A DNA stretch of 64,000 nt, taken from contig CAXXIH010000001.1 in assembly GCA_963663365.2 (NCBI GenBank), forward strand, positions 1,550,001-1,614,000, in the 5' to 3' direction. Numbering within the stretch: position 1 is the stretch's first letter; every line of letters begins with the position of its first letter. The notes beneath the pieces are model-generated. The model did not search any database. It had not been told where the DNA came from and saw nothing but the letters and a program-made list of their open reading frames with translations. This document shows positions 1 through 10,021 of this stretch, one piece after another. A program made the position numbers and the translations under genes. The DNA comes from G963663365 sp963663365. Its GTDB lineage: Bacteria; Hinthialibacterota; Hinthialibacteria; Hinthialibacterales; G963663365.

Positions 1-1
1 G

Positions 2-1255
2 GCCGCGCAAAAGGCCGGGCTTCTCCTGCTCAGCGGGCCAATGCTGGGCGCTTGTGCGGAGGACGGCATCGGCATCTGGTTTCGTCCGGTCCATGCAGGA
101 AGCTTGACCATAGAAGTCACGTCCGAGGATGGAAATAGTAAGAAAAACATCAGCGTCGATGCCGGACTGCCTGGCGCGGTCGTCCGGGTCAGGCCTCGCG
201 GCCTGCAAGCCAACACCCAATACACTTACCGGATCTTAAACAACACCGGTGCGGTCTTGGGCCAAGGCTCGTTTCGTACGGCCCCCAAACCGAATACCTC
301 TGAGACCATACGTATCGCCTTCGGCTCCTGTTTCCATAAGATCGGTGTCCACAATCCAAACCTGATGCGTCTGATCACAAAGCGCGGCAACCTTGCCATG
401 CTTCTACTCGGGGACATCGCGGTGGATGACCGGGATGCCCAATTCAATCTGCATTACGCCGATTACCTTCTGCGGGATGTTTCAAAACCATGGCGTATGT
501 TTGCCGCCAATATCCCCGTCTATACCAGCTGGGACGATCATGACTACCTGAACAATGACAAATCGGGGCTTCAAAACGGTGAGATTACGAACAAGCTGCG
601 CGAAAAACTGCGTATGGTCTGGCAGGACAACTGGAACAATCCGGGAAGGTCTACGAAAGTCCCCTGCATCTATTTCAATACTATCATCGGCGATGTTGAA
701 ATCATCATGCTCGATACGCGTTCCTACCGGGACTGGAAAATACGCGGCCAGCGCGGCTCCTACCTTGGCGATGCGCAAATGCAATGGCTGCTCAAAACCC
801 TCAAGGCATCCAAAGCCCGGTTTATTATCCTAACCAGCGGCACCATGTGGAGCGATTACATGTCCAAAGCAAAGGATACATGGGGCAGTTGGGATATCCC
901 GGGCCGTGAAGAGATATACAACTGTATCGAAGAGAACCAAATCGGCGGTGTGCTGCTTTTAAGCGGCGACCGTCACGGCGCGCGTGGCTTTAAAATCGAA
1001 CGGCCCTCCGGTTTCACGCTGGTCGAGTTCGAAACGGCCACCCTCGGCGGCGTCCCCGGCCCGGAACCCTATGCCCCGGATAAATCAACACAGCTCTATG
1101 GATACGGCGATAGCCTGATTGCATTTGGCGAGTTCACCTTCGACATGAGCAAACCGGACCCTGAAGTTACCTTCCGTCTGATCGACGAAGAAGAAAAGGA
1201 ACTCGAAAAGCACACCTTTCGCCGTTTCCAACTCACCCCTCAAAAAGAGAAATGA
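2..1255 (+). CDS. PhoD-like metallophosphatase lipoprotein (5' partial)
   Basis: The reading frame is open to the left edge, so the true start lies outside the window. The first visible residues form the end of a lipoprotein signal (LLLLSGPMLGAC, lipobox LGAC). Then follow a short fibronectin/PhoD N-domain-like beta region and a calcineurin-type phosphatase core: IAFGSCFH, LLLGDIAVDD, TSWDDHDY, IIMLDTRSYRD and the late metal-binding LSGDRHG. This order is that of the PhoD alkaline phosphatase/phosphodiesterase family, whose members hydrolyse phosphate esters outside the cytoplasm with a metal centre. A membrane-anchored extracytoplasmic location is inferred from the lipobox. The substrate cannot be read from sequence. 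The next gene is convergent, so it is not in an operon with it. Confidence 0.85.
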   Translation, partial: AAQKAGLLLLSGPMLGACAEDGIGIWFRPVHAGSLTIEVTSEDGNSKKNISVDAGLPGAVVRVRPRGLQANTQYTYRILNNTGAVLGQGSFRTAPKPNTSETIRIAFGSCFHKIGVHNPNLMRLITKRGNLAMLLLGDIAVDDRDAQFNLHYADYLLRDVSKPWRMFAANIPVYTSWDDHDYLNNDKSGLQNGEITNKLREKLRMVWQDNWNNPGRSTKVPCIYFNTIIGDVEIIMLDTRSYRDWKIRGQRGSYLGDAQMQWLLKTLKASKARFIILTSGTMWSDYMSKAKDTWGSWDIPGREEIYNCIEENQIGGVLLLSGDRHGARGFKIERPSGFTLVEFETATLGGVPGPEPYAPDKSTQLYGYGDSLIAFGEFTFDMSKPDPEVTFRLIDEEEKELEKHTFRRFQLTPQKEK

Positions 1256-1300
1256 AAGCAATTGCCGGAACACGGCGGCGGTATTTCTCACAACAAAGGC

Positions 1301-1804
1301 TTAGCGCCTTCCGGGCGATGGCTGGGAACTAGTCACCACTTCGATCACGTCGCCGCTGCTCCGAAGGCCGTTACTTGGATGGTAATAAAGCAGACTGGGG
1401 CGGGGATCTTGACCTGTGGCCACCTGAGGCATATCGGAAACTTTGTCCGGCCCAATACTGGCAATCACCATATAATCCTCGCCCGTAAAATGGCGATACA
1501 TGGCCTCTCCCTCACCGGTATAAAACGGATCGTTGGGAACTTTTACGATATAGCGTATCGGCGTGGTGAGCGCATAAAGCGACGGGGGGTATTGCTGATT
1601 ATCGATATGGTAGGACTCGACCGCATTGGCAAGACTACGCATCTCAGCCATAGCCCGCGCGGTATGAGCCCGCGCCTTCGCATTGATAAAATTGGGAACC
1701 GCAATCGCGAGCAGAAGACCTACAAACATTATGAAGCCCAGCGCAAAAACGACTAAAATGATAACCAGCACTGTTGATCCATTGCGGGATTGCCGAACAT
1801 TCAT
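1301..1804 (-). CDS. GspG/type IV pseudopilin-like protein
   Basis: A 167-residue protein with one N-terminal hydrophobic helix (STVLVIILVVFALGF) followed by a pseudopilin-like region: PNFINAKARA, MAEMRSLANAVESY, IDNQQYPPSLYALT and NDPF. This pattern matches the GspG-like major pseudopilins common in PVC-type genomes. The usual prepilin cleavage context is degenerate and the Glu at mature position 5 is absent, so processing and assembly into a pseudopilus are uncertain. The ATG at 1804 is preceded by AGGAGGTGCTTCCC. A longer frame to 1846 exists but has no ribosome site. The gene stands alone, with no other secretion genes nearby. Confidence 0.7.
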   Translation of the reverse strand: MNVRQSRNGSTVLVIILVVFALGFIMFVGLLLAIAVPNFINAKARAHTARAMAEMRSLANAVESYHIDNQQYPPSLYALTTPIRYIVKVPNDPFYTGEGEAMYRHFTGEDYMVIASIGPDKVSDMPQVATGQDPRPSLLYYHPSNGLRSSGDVIEVVTSSQPSPGRR

Positions 1805-1954
1805 GGGAAGCACCTCCTTTTCTGTGTACCCATATCCGATAAACAAAGCCTAGACGTTTCTCCAGCCGATGAATAGAGCCTAAAAGGGAATTCTGTCCTC
1901 ATAAAACCTCGGTACGGGCGACGAAATTATCAGGAAGGTATCCGCCGAGGAGGT

Positions 1955-3403
1955 CTACCAATAATACCGGCTATCGGATTTGGGCGGTTCGATTTGCGGA
2001 GGCGGATCGGCATGGTTGCGTTCCAAACGTCCCTTCATCTCCGCCACGATATCAGGATGGCGGTCAGCAACATTATTCTTCTCGCCCAAATCCCGGCTCA
2101 GGTCATACAGTTCCAGGGGCGCGTCTCCGGCGGGCCAAACCGCTTTCCAATCGCCCAGACGTCCCGCGCGGTCCAGTTTCGCGCCGGAGCCGGTCTCCCA
2201 ATACAGAAACTCATGCTGCGCCTGGGCATGTCCGGCCGCTTGTTTCCCAAGCAATTCAGGAACAATCGAAAGCCCGTCACAATCGTGTGGCAAAGTCTCA
2301 GTGGCGCCAGCCAGCTCTAAAAAGGTGGGCATGAAATCGGCGAAATACCAAACGTGGTCGCTCTCGGAAGACTCCTTGATCTTGCCCGGCCACGATGCAA
2401 CGGCGGGGACGCGGATTCCCCCTTCATAGAGGCTGCATTTATAATCGCGGAACGGCCCATTGGCCTCAAAAAACTCCGGACACGCCAAACTATAATCTGC
2501 GCCTCCGTTATCCGAAACAAAAATTAAAAGTGTATCTTCTTCCAATCCCAGACGTTCGAGCAGTTCCATAACCTGCCCCACGCCCTTATCCATGTGCGTA
2601 ATCATGGCGGCCATGGTGGCTTTAGGCTCGGCAGGCTGCGCATAGCCCTGACGCCACTGGACCTCATGCGGAACCTCTTTGAATTTTCCGGCATACAGTT
2701 TCAGCGATTCATCGGGCACGGCAAATTCATGATGCGGAAGGGTGTACGAAAGGAAACAGAAGAACGGATTGTCTTTTTCATTCTCGATAAATTTCAGCGC
2801 GTGTTCCATGACCACGTCATGCGTGTACTGGCCCCGTTTGCCATCCTTATTGCCGGGCAGCATGTAACGCTCGCCATTATGCCAAAGGTAATCGGTATAA
2901 TAAAAATGCGCGTGTTTCTGATGCAGATATCCGATAAATTCATCGAAGCCCTGCTTGTTGGGCACGCCTTCGGTATTGGCATCGCCCAATCCCCATTTGC
3001 CGAAGAGGCCGGTACGGTACCCGGCGCTTTTCAGCATTTCGGCCAAAGTCCGGTCACGGTCACGTAAAGCGATCCCGCCGGTATTGCCGCGCACCGGCGT
3101 ATGCCCGGTGTGATAGCCGGTCATCAGCACGCTACGGGATGGCGCACAAACCGTGCAGCCCGCATAGGCTTGGGTGAAACGCATACCCTGTTTAGCAAGA
3201 CGGTCGATATTGGGAGTTTGGATATATTTTTGACCGTAACATCCCAGGTGCCCATAGCCGAGATCATCAGCCAAAATCAAGACGATATTCGGACGTTTGC
3301 CCTTGGCCGCGAAGGCCTGTTGCACAACGCTCGAATTCATCCCCATCGCCATAAGGGCCGCGCCCCCCGTACCTGTATGCTGCAAAAACCTACGCCGGTC
3401 CAT
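1955..3403 (-). CDS. Type I sulfatase, Tat-exported
   Basis: The start at 3403 gives MDRRRFLQ, a twin-arginine signal with a long hydrophobic stretch, so export in folded form is likely. GGATGGA lies just upstream. Two upstream in-frame ATGs would hide the Tat motif behind extra residues. The body is a sulfatase/alkaline-phosphatase fold: ILADDLGYGHLGCYG binds metal, and CAPSRSVLMTG at about residues 86-96 is the C-x-P-S-R motif whose cysteine is converted to formylglycine. Later motifs are KWGLGD, LPHHEF, FVSDNGG and LYEGGIRVP. Length (482 aa) is normal for an arylsulfatase-type enzyme. It would remove sulfate from a polysaccharide or sulfate ester, but the substrate is unknown. The window encodes FGE-like domains, though those look structural or regulatory rather than the maturase for this enzyme. 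Confidence 0.92.
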   Translation of the reverse strand: MDRRRFLQHTGTGGAALMAMGMNSSVVQQAFAAKGKRPNIVLILADDLGYGHLGCYGQKYIQTPNIDRLAKQGMRFTQAYAGCTVCAPSRSVLMTGYHTGHTPVRGNTGGIALRDRDRTLAEMLKSAGYRTGLFGKWGLGDANTEGVPNKQGFDEFIGYLHQKHAHFYYTDYLWHNGERYMLPGNKDGKRGQYTHDVVMEHALKFIENEKDNPFFCFLSYTLPHHEFAVPDESLKLYAGKFKEVPHEVQWRQGYAQPAEPKATMAAMITHMDKGVGQVMELLERLGLEEDTLLIFVSDNGGADYSLACPEFFEANGPFRDYKCSLYEGGIRVPAVASWPGKIKESSESDHVWYFADFMPTFLELAGATETLPHDCDGLSIVPELLGKQAAGHAQAQHEFLYWETGSGAKLDRAGRLGDWKAVWPAGDAPLELYDLSRDLGEKNNVADRHPDIVAEMKGRLERNHADPPPQIEPPKSDSRYYW

Positions 3404-3529
3404 TCCATCCAATCCTTTCGAAATATTCATCGCAAATGGTAGGCAACAGACCATTTTAGCATGTTTGCCGCCTCCACCGAACCGGCAGGGCAGGGGTGCC
3501 GGGAATTTGACTACAGTGGTATACGAACG

Positions 3530-6500
3530 CTAATTGCTATTTATATTTTTCAACGTAGCCGCGATACGGAAACCATGGCGTTCTTCGGCTATCTCATTCC
3601 GGCATGCGCAATATACATTGCAATTAATTGAAGCAAACGAACCGCCCCGCAGAACATGCTCGGAACTGGGAGATGCATTAAGCCAAGCGCTCCCATCAGT
3701 GGGCGCTCCTTCGTATGAATCATGCCAATCATCCCGGCACCACTCACTGACATTTCCCAGCATATCGAACAAACAAAAATTATTCGGTAAAAAAGAGCCT
3801 ACAGGCGCAGCAGCTATATAACCGTCATCACCACCAAATGTCTTCGCATTACTCCATTTTTTCAACAAAGATCGATCCGGTGCATTTGCGTAATGGCCAG
3901 CACCCATATAGGATTTTATACCCCAAAAATGGCGCGAGTTACTTCCGGCCCGGCAGGCGTACTCCCACTCCGCTTCCGAAGGCAATCTAACTTCAAGTTC
4001 GGGAATATGCGCATCCAGCCATTGGCAAAATGCCATTGCCTGATCCCATGAAATACACTGGACAGGTAAATTGTCGCCATTTTGATCGATTCCGAACATC
4101 TCGCCGCTATCGTGCTTGGGATCGAAAAGACGGTACTGCGCATTGGTTACTTCATATCTGCCCATGGCAAATGGTTGAGAAATGTTCACTTCGTGCTGCG
4201 GCCTTTCATTTCTCGATGTATGTTCCATAGTTTCGGGCGATCCCATCAGAAACCGGCCCTGCGGGACGATAACGATTTCAATCGTCTGCGCCTTTTCCGG
4301 AAGCCCGGGCAATTCCACGCGTATCGACTCCCCGGGCTTCAGGTTCTCCGGATCACCGGGATAAGTTAATTGGTAAGTTTCGCCCGTCTCGCCGAGGTCA
4401 ATCTCCGGCGCTTCTGTCTTCTTCCCTGATTCCTTGCTCCTAACAGTTTCAGGCATTGCAGCGCTGGTGAATACAGAAGTGGTTTGAGGTGGCGATTGCA
4501 CAAAACTCAAATTTTGCATAGCGGGCAATGTTTGCAGGCGTTTGCGGGCAGCAACACCAAATTGCCCGTTCAGCCGCAGATACGTGAGATTTTCAAGTTT
4601 CAATAGATCATCGACACAGTTATCGGTCAGGTGTTCACTCCGCAACCGGGCGTTCTTTAGTTTTTTCCAGTTCTGCATCGAAGCAACACCGGCATCGGTG
4701 AATACCGATGCCAAGAAATCTACGTTTTCCAGATTCACCAAACCGGACAGTTGCGCCAGCCCTTCATCCGAAAGCGGTCCTACAATCGCCAAATATTCCA
4801 ATGAAGTCAGTTTACCGACATGCGCCAAATCTTCCGGTTTAAGATCGTCTAATTCTAATGTTAAATGTTTCAGCGATGTCAGTTGCCCGAGATACGCAAA
4901 ACCGGTCCGCGTTCTTTTCGGACCTTTCAAGTAAAGATATTCCAATTCAGGGAACTGTTTCAAATAACGGAGCCCCTCATCCGTAACTTGTGTATCTGTC
5001 AATTCGATATTCTTCAATTGCTTTAACCGGCTTAGGTCAGCCAAACCCGCATCGGTCACATGCGGAGTGCGAATGTACAATTCTTCTAGTTGTTTCAACT
5101 CGCCAACATGCTTCAAGCCCTTATCCGTTACTTGATCCTTAAGCATAAGGTCCGTCAACGCAGGAAATGTCTTGACCACTTCAAGCATAGAGTCATCGAA
5201 ATCCACACCATACAAAGCCTTTAAGGATTTGTGCCCGGCGAGTTGTTCCAATCCCGCCTTGGTAATATTCTTCGGCAATTCAAGGCTTTCTAATTGGGTC
5301 AATAGTTTCAAATGAGCCAGGCCTTCATCCGTAACATTCGTTCCAGAAATTCCAAGTTTCTGCAGTGCTGATAGACCGCCTATATACCGAAGCCCTTCAT
5401 TGCCGATGGACAGCCCGTTTAGCATAAGTCCTTCCAGTTTTTTGCAGTGTTGAAGGTGGGCAAGACCTGAATCGGATATATTTTTTTCCCTTTCAGTCCC
5501 AAAATCGGCTCTGATATCTAAATATCTTAAATTGGGGATTTCCGCGATTGATTGCAGAGCCTCATCCGTGATATCGGAATCGGGAATTTCTAATTCCTGC
5601 AACGCTTCATGACCGGCCAAATGAGCGACGCCTTCATCCGTAATATCTTTACAACCGCCAAGACGCAGACAGGTCAGATGAGCTATTTGAGATATGGAAT
5701 CGAATCCATTCTCACCAATTGGGATATCGCCCGTTAGTTGCAGGTTCGACAGAGAAGGCATTCCGGCTAAATGATGCAGCCCCTCCCCATCGATAGGCAA
5801 ACTGGAAAGACGCAGGATTTTCAGTTTATTCAACATCTTCCCAATAAACACAAGCTCGTTATTATCGGTTTCGCCGGATTCGATATTTAATGTATGAAGC
5901 ATATTGATATACGACAAACTTATTAAAAAAAACAAATCGCCTGCAGCGCTTTGCGAAACCATGAGCCGGGCTTCTTTGTCTTCAGGTATTTGAACATATC
6001 CCCTCGCCTGCTTATATGGATACCAGCCTTTCCAGGCGTCTTCACGATCTACGCCATAACGATCGCAATCCCGAAGAGCAACAGCCCCCACAGAATGGTC
6101 CTGGGGAAAACAAAGTGTCATAGTTTTTATTGGCATCGCATAAAGATTTTGTGAAGCGTATGGAGAATTCTCATCTTCCGGACTTTCTTCATCTCCCACC
6201 ATGGTAATACCTACAGAAAAAGTGCGGGGAGCGCCAGAAGGTGATTTTGCTTCTCCCCAATCGGTATTATTAAAATCGAATCCTTCGGGCGCAGTTGCAA
6301 GACACAAGTTAAGTTTCTGAATATACTTATCATCTAAAGCAAACCAAGCGTTATAGGCCTCTTGGCTATCCTTACCTATAGCCGATAGCGTGATGGTTTC
6401 ATAACTCTTCGACGGAATAATTCCTCCCTTTGGCAATTCAACGGTAAGGCCTTCATCGCACCGCTCCATTTGCACTTGAATATCTTCCTCTCCCCAATTA

Positions 6501-9500
6501 TAGAAATAACAGGAAATCGTGATATTTTCACCTGGTTCTCCATGCTTTTTGAATTCACCCCGGTGGAAACCTTCTTCAGAAACAACATTCATTACCTGCA
6601 ATTCGGCATCCGGCGGATTGTGTAGAGGGATACTCCTCTCGAATTCATCCCGGCTGCAATCCACGATAGGCCTTACAGCGAGTTCTATATTCCCGGAACG
6701 TGTGGCGGAAAGATCAGGTTCCTGGTCCGTCGATTCCCAAACGAAATTTCCGAAATATTCCCGCTTGTCATACGGTCCTCCAAATATTCGTTTATGATCA
6801 TCGAATCTAACATGCTTCATGTAGTCGGTCAGAATATAGGCACATTGAATTTTTCCGCCGATTTGCCTTACAGTAATTTTGGATAAACGCCGACGCGCTG
6901 ATGTCACATTATGGTATTTTTGTGCGCGGACTGGAAAAATGACATCTTGCGACATTTTTTTCGCGATAGAATCCGCCAATCGCTGCAAATCACTGTCATT
7001 AATACTCTGCCCATATTCCACCATGACCTCAACCGGCATATGTTTATCGACGGATAATGTCGTGGTTCGAGGTGGCAATTGCGCATAAGTCAATTGCATT
7101 ATCGAGGGCAACCATCGCAGGCGTACACGGGCCGCATCGCTAAAATGCCCATCCAACCACAGACATTTTAGGTTTCGAAGTTTTCTTAAATCATCAGCAC
7201 AGGCATCGGTCAGGTATTCACTCCCGATCCGGGCATTTTCCAATGCATTCCAGTGCTGCATCGAAACAACTCCGGCATCAGTGAATTCTGCATTTGTGAA
7301 GGTAACATTTTCTAGATTTGTCAAATCCTTCAAATTCGCCAAGCCCTCATCCGAAAGCGGCCCTGTAATCGACAAAGAAATCAACGGCGTCAGTTTGCCG
7401 ACATGCTCCAAATCTTCCGGTTTAAGATCGTCTAAATTTAATATTAAATGCTTTAGCGATGTCAGCTGTTCGAGATGCGCAAGACCGGCCCTCGTTCTTT
7501 TCGGTCCTTTCAAGTAGAGATATTCCAATTTAGGGAACAATTTCAAATAACGGAGTCCTTCATCCGTAACTTGTGTATCTGTCAATTCGAGAAATTTCAG
7601 TCCCTTCAAATTACTCAGTTCAGCCAAGCCGGTATCAGTCACATACGGGCTGCGAATAAACAATTTTTCTAGTTGTTTCATCTCCCCAACATGCTTCAAG
7701 CCCTTATCCGTGACCGGATCATCCAATGCAAGACTCGTCAATACGGGAAATGCCTTGATCACTTCAAGCATGGAATCATCATAATGAACACCGGTCAGGG
7801 ATTGGATCGCTTTGTGACTGGTGAGCTGCTCCAAGCCATTTCTAGTAATACCGCTCGGCAATCCAACGATTTCCAATTTCGTTAATGGCTTTAGATGAGC
7901 CAAACCTTCATCCGTAACACTCGTCCCGGCGATTCCAAGCATTTTAAGTGAATGCAAGCTGCTTACATAACGAAGCCCTTCATTGCTGATTCGCGGGCCG
8001 CTCACGACAAGTTTCTCCAAATTTTTACAGTTTTGAAGATACCTGAGCCCCGCATCGGATATGGCGCAATTCTTTTCGTTCTCGTAATGAGTTCCGAAAT
8101 CCAAATATTTCAGGTTGGGTATGTCGGCAATCGACTGCATGGCGCGGTCGGTAATCTTTAAATTGGGAAGTTCCAATTCCCGCAAGGATTGATGGCCTGC
8201 CAAATGCGCAACGCCTTCATCGGTGACATCCTTGCAACGGCCTAGACGCAGACTCATAAGGTTTGGTATTTGAGATAAATACTTAAATCCATTCTCTCCG
8301 ATTGAGATATCTAGTCCCAATTGCAGATGCTCCAACGATTTCATACCGGCCAAATGGCGAAGCCCATCGCCATCGATGTTCAAGCCGGAAAGGCGAAGGG
8401 TTTTCAGCTTGGTCAGTCTATTTTTAATATATGAGAGATCGTCATTATCTGTTTCGCTCATTTCGATATTGAGCATCTGTACATAATTGGAGGACAGGTT
8501 TTTCAAAAAAGATAGATCGCCCGCTTCACTCTGCGCAAGTGAGAGCCATACTTCTTTTCCTTCCGGTATATGGACCTCGCCTTTTGCTGCTTTAAATGGT
8601 TTCCAATTTTCCCAGGCCTCTTCGCAACTTTCACCCTTATCGCCGCTATCCCGTATCGAAACCAATCCCACCGAATGATCCTCGGGAAAATATAGAATCC
8701 GGTTGGACATTCCCATCGGATAAAGATGTTCTATAGCGTATGGAGAATCCTCATCTCTCGTACTGTCTTCATCTCTCGTACTGTCTTCATCTCTCGCACT
8801 TACTTCATCTCTCGCACTTACTTCATCTCTCGCACTTACTTCATCTCTCGCACTTACTTCATCTCTCGCACTTACTTCATCTCCCAGGCTGCCTTCATCT
8901 CCCGCCATGGTAATACCTACCGAAAAAGCACCAAGAGCGATAATTGCGGCACAGATCGCCGATACCAAAGTAAAATGAGGGATGGATAGAAATGAACCAT
9001 CCAAGAGTGCGCTAATACGTTTGCCAATCTGTGTACGGGTTGCAAAAAGACCGCCCGCGACAGCAACCCGCCGCTGAGTTCTGATCCTTTGTAATGTTCG
9101 GTAGAGTTCTTCTGCGTAGTCGCTGGCTTCAGATGTTTCCCGGATCATGGCCCGGTCACAGGCCAGTTCCATGGCCTCAAGCATTCTCCGTCCCGCCAGC
9201 CAGATGGCAGGGTGAAAAAAGAAAAGGATTTGTGCAATATCCCGAACAAAAATGGAAACCGGATCCAACCATTTCCAATGCGTCAACTCATGACGTAACG
9301 GCCAGGACCAGGCCTCCGGTTTGGTCTCTTCAACCATCCAAGCCGGAAAGAGAATTACCGGACGAAGCACACCCACAATCGCAGGTGATTCAAGGTCGAT
9401 ACTGATACGCAGCCGGGGCGCTTTTGCGATACCCAGCGATTTCGCCGTTTGGTCATAAACTGTTTGTAAAACATCTTGCGCATGTAGCGAATTTTTAAGC

Positions 9501-10021
9501 AACCGCCGGAGACGGATTCTTCCTATGAAATAACGGTAAATCAGATATATCGCTCCGAATGCCCACAGCCCAACCAGCACTTGCGGTATTTCCGGCCATG
9601 GTATTTGCCATGAAGACGGTTGAACCGGTTCAGGCTGCAACGGTGGAATAGATTCACCTTGAACCATCGGTTCGGAAATATCATTTTCCGGAACCGAAAA
9701 AGTCTGAATGTCCCGTGGCGGTTCGGTTTGTGGTGAGGCGCTTGATGTGACCTCATGATTCACGATAACGTCCACCGGCGCTGGTGACTCAAATGTAATC
9801 ACCGGCAGAGGACTTCCGGCAACAAAAGAAAGCAAGGGTTTGGCAATCACGACCAACCACAAAATTGAGATCAAACGTGGAGAACGAATGCGGGCGAAAA
9901 CAATCAAGGCATAAATCGCCACCGCCAAAGCCGCCAATTCCAAACTGGCGAGCAGCAGACGTTCTAGCAAAGGATGAGTAGCGAGTGCAGCAAGACAATG
10001 ATTGAGGATTCCGGCATTCAT
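3530..10021 (-). CDS. Giant BlaR1/M56 peptidase - double LRR - FGE fusion protein
   Basis: A 2163-residue fusion. Residues 1-375 are a BlaR1/MecR1-type M56 metallopeptidase: membrane segments near 20-70 and 150-170, zinc motif HELTHW near residue 245, a second conserved segment AMELACDRAMIRE, and a last membrane helix near 350-370. An acidic repeat follows (about 378-425). Two long leucine-rich-repeat blocks of the 'VTDEGL..L..LT.L..L.L' type come next (about 430-985 and 1290-1840), separated by a non-LRR beta-rich region. The C-terminus (about 1880-2160) is an FGE/SUMF1-like domain with MGSPETMEHTSRNE, RLPSEAEWEYACRAG, GNVSEWC and VLRGGSF. BlaR1 proteins sense an external ligand and cleave a BlaI repressor. 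Here the penicillin-binding sensor is replaced by LRR/FGE modules. The start ATG overlaps the stop of the blaI-like gene (ATGA), so the two are co-transcribed and coupled. Confidence 0.88.
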   Translation of the reverse strand: MNAGILNHCLAALATHPLLERLLLASLELAALAVAIYALIVFARIRSPRLISILWLVVIAKPLLSFVAGSPLPVITFESPAPVDVIVNHEVTSSASPQTEPPRDIQTFSVPENDISEPMVQGESIPPLQPEPVQPSSWQIPWPEIPQVLVGLWAFGAIYLIYRYFIGRIRLRRLLKNSLHAQDVLQTVYDQTAKSLGIAKAPRLRISIDLESPAIVGVLRPVILFPAWMVEETKPEAWSWPLRHELTHWKWLDPVSIFVRDIAQILFFFHPAIWLAGRRMLEAMELACDRAMIRETSEASDYAEELYRTLQRIRTQRRVAVAGGLFATRTQIGKRISALLDGSFLSIPHFTLVSAICAAIIALGAFSVGITMAGDEGSLGDEVSARDEVSARDEVSARDEVSARDEVSARDEDSTRDEDSTRDEDSPYAIEHLYPMGMSNRILYFPEDHSVGLVSIRDSGDKGESCEEAWENWKPFKAAKGEVHIPEGKEVWLSLAQSEAGDLSFLKNLSSNYVQMLNIEMSETDNDDLSYIKNRLTKLKTLRLSGLNIDGDGLRHLAGMKSLEHLQLGLDISIGENGFKYLSQIPNLMSLRLGRCKDVTDEGVAHLAGHQSLRELELPNLKITDRAMQSIADIPNLKYLDFGTHYENEKNCAISDAGLRYLQNCKNLEKLVVSGPRISNEGLRYVSSLHSLKMLGIAGTSVTDEGLAHLKPLTKLEIVGLPSGITRNGLEQLTSHKAIQSLTGVHYDDSMLEVIKAFPVLTSLALDDPVTDKGLKHVGEMKQLEKLFIRSPYVTDTGLAELSNLKGLKFLELTDTQVTDEGLRYLKLFPKLEYLYLKGPKRTRAGLAHLEQLTSLKHLILNLDDLKPEDLEHVGKLTPLISLSITGPLSDEGLANLKDLTNLENVTFTNAEFTDAGVVSMQHWNALENARIGSEYLTDACADDLRKLRNLKCLWLDGHFSDAARVRLRWLPSIMQLTYAQLPPRTTTLSVDKHMPVEVMVEYGQSINDSDLQRLADSIAKKMSQDVIFPVRAQKYHNVTSARRRLSKITVRQIGGKIQCAYILTDYMKHVRFDDHKRIFGGPYDKREYFGNFVWESTDQEPDLSATRSGNIELAVRPIVDCSRDEFERSIPLHNPPDAELQVMNVVSEEGFHRGEFKKHGEPGENITISCYFYNWGEEDIQVQMERCDEGLTVELPKGGIIPSKSYETITLSAIGKDSQEAYNAWFALDDKYIQKLNLCLATAPEGFDFNNTDWGEAKSPSGAPRTFSVGITMVGDEESPEDENSPYASQNLYAMPIKTMTLCFPQDHSVGAVALRDCDRYGVDREDAWKGWYPYKQARGYVQIPEDKEARLMVSQSAAGDLFFLISLSYINMLHTLNIESGETDNNELVFIGKMLNKLKILRLSSLPIDGEGLHHLAGMPSLSNLQLTGDIPIGENGFDSISQIAHLTCLRLGGCKDITDEGVAHLAGHEALQELEIPDSDITDEALQSIAEIPNLRYLDIRADFGTEREKNISDSGLAHLQHCKKLEGLMLNGLSIGNEGLRYIGGLSALQKLGISGTNVTDEGLAHLKLLTQLESLELPKNITKAGLEQLAGHKSLKALYGVDFDDSMLEVVKTFPALTDLMLKDQVTDKGLKHVGELKQLEELYIRTPHVTDAGLADLSRLKQLKNIELTDTQVTDEGLRYLKQFPELEYLYLKGPKRTRTGFAYLGQLTSLKHLTLELDDLKPEDLAHVGKLTSLEYLAIVGPLSDEGLAQLSGLVNLENVDFLASVFTDAGVASMQNWKKLKNARLRSEHLTDNCVDDLLKLENLTYLRLNGQFGVAARKRLQTLPAMQNLSFVQSPPQTTSVFTSAAMPETVRSKESGKKTEAPEIDLGETGETYQLTYPGDPENLKPGESIRVELPGLPEKAQTIEIVIVPQGRFLMGSPETMEHTSRNERPQHEVNISQPFAMGRYEVTNAQYRLFDPKHDSGEMFGIDQNGDNLPVQCISWDQAMAFCQWLDAHIPELEVRLPSEAEWEYACRAGSNSRHFWGIKSYMGAGHYANAPDRSLLKKWSNAKTFGGDDGYIAAAPVGSFLPNNFCLFDMLGNVSEWCRDDWHDSYEGAPTDGSAWLNASPSSEHVLRGGSFASINCNVYCACRNEIAEERHGFRIAATLKNINSN
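8751..8880 (-). repeat. 18-bp coding minisatellite
   Basis: About seven in-frame 18-bp tandem units encode (DEVSAR)x5 then (DEDSTR)x2, ending in DEDSPY. Five DEVSAR units are nearly identical at the DNA level, which indicates recent slippage or unequal exchange. The array lies directly after the last M56 membrane helix and before the first LRR block, so it works as a variable-length acidic linker. Confidence 0.9.

Noticed and set aside
8751..8880. CRISPR-like short repeats, and a plus-strand ORF rich in FISRT repeats at 8726-8989
   Set aside because: The units are contiguous without spacers and encode an in-frame acidic linker on the minus strand; the plus-strand ORF is its shadow.
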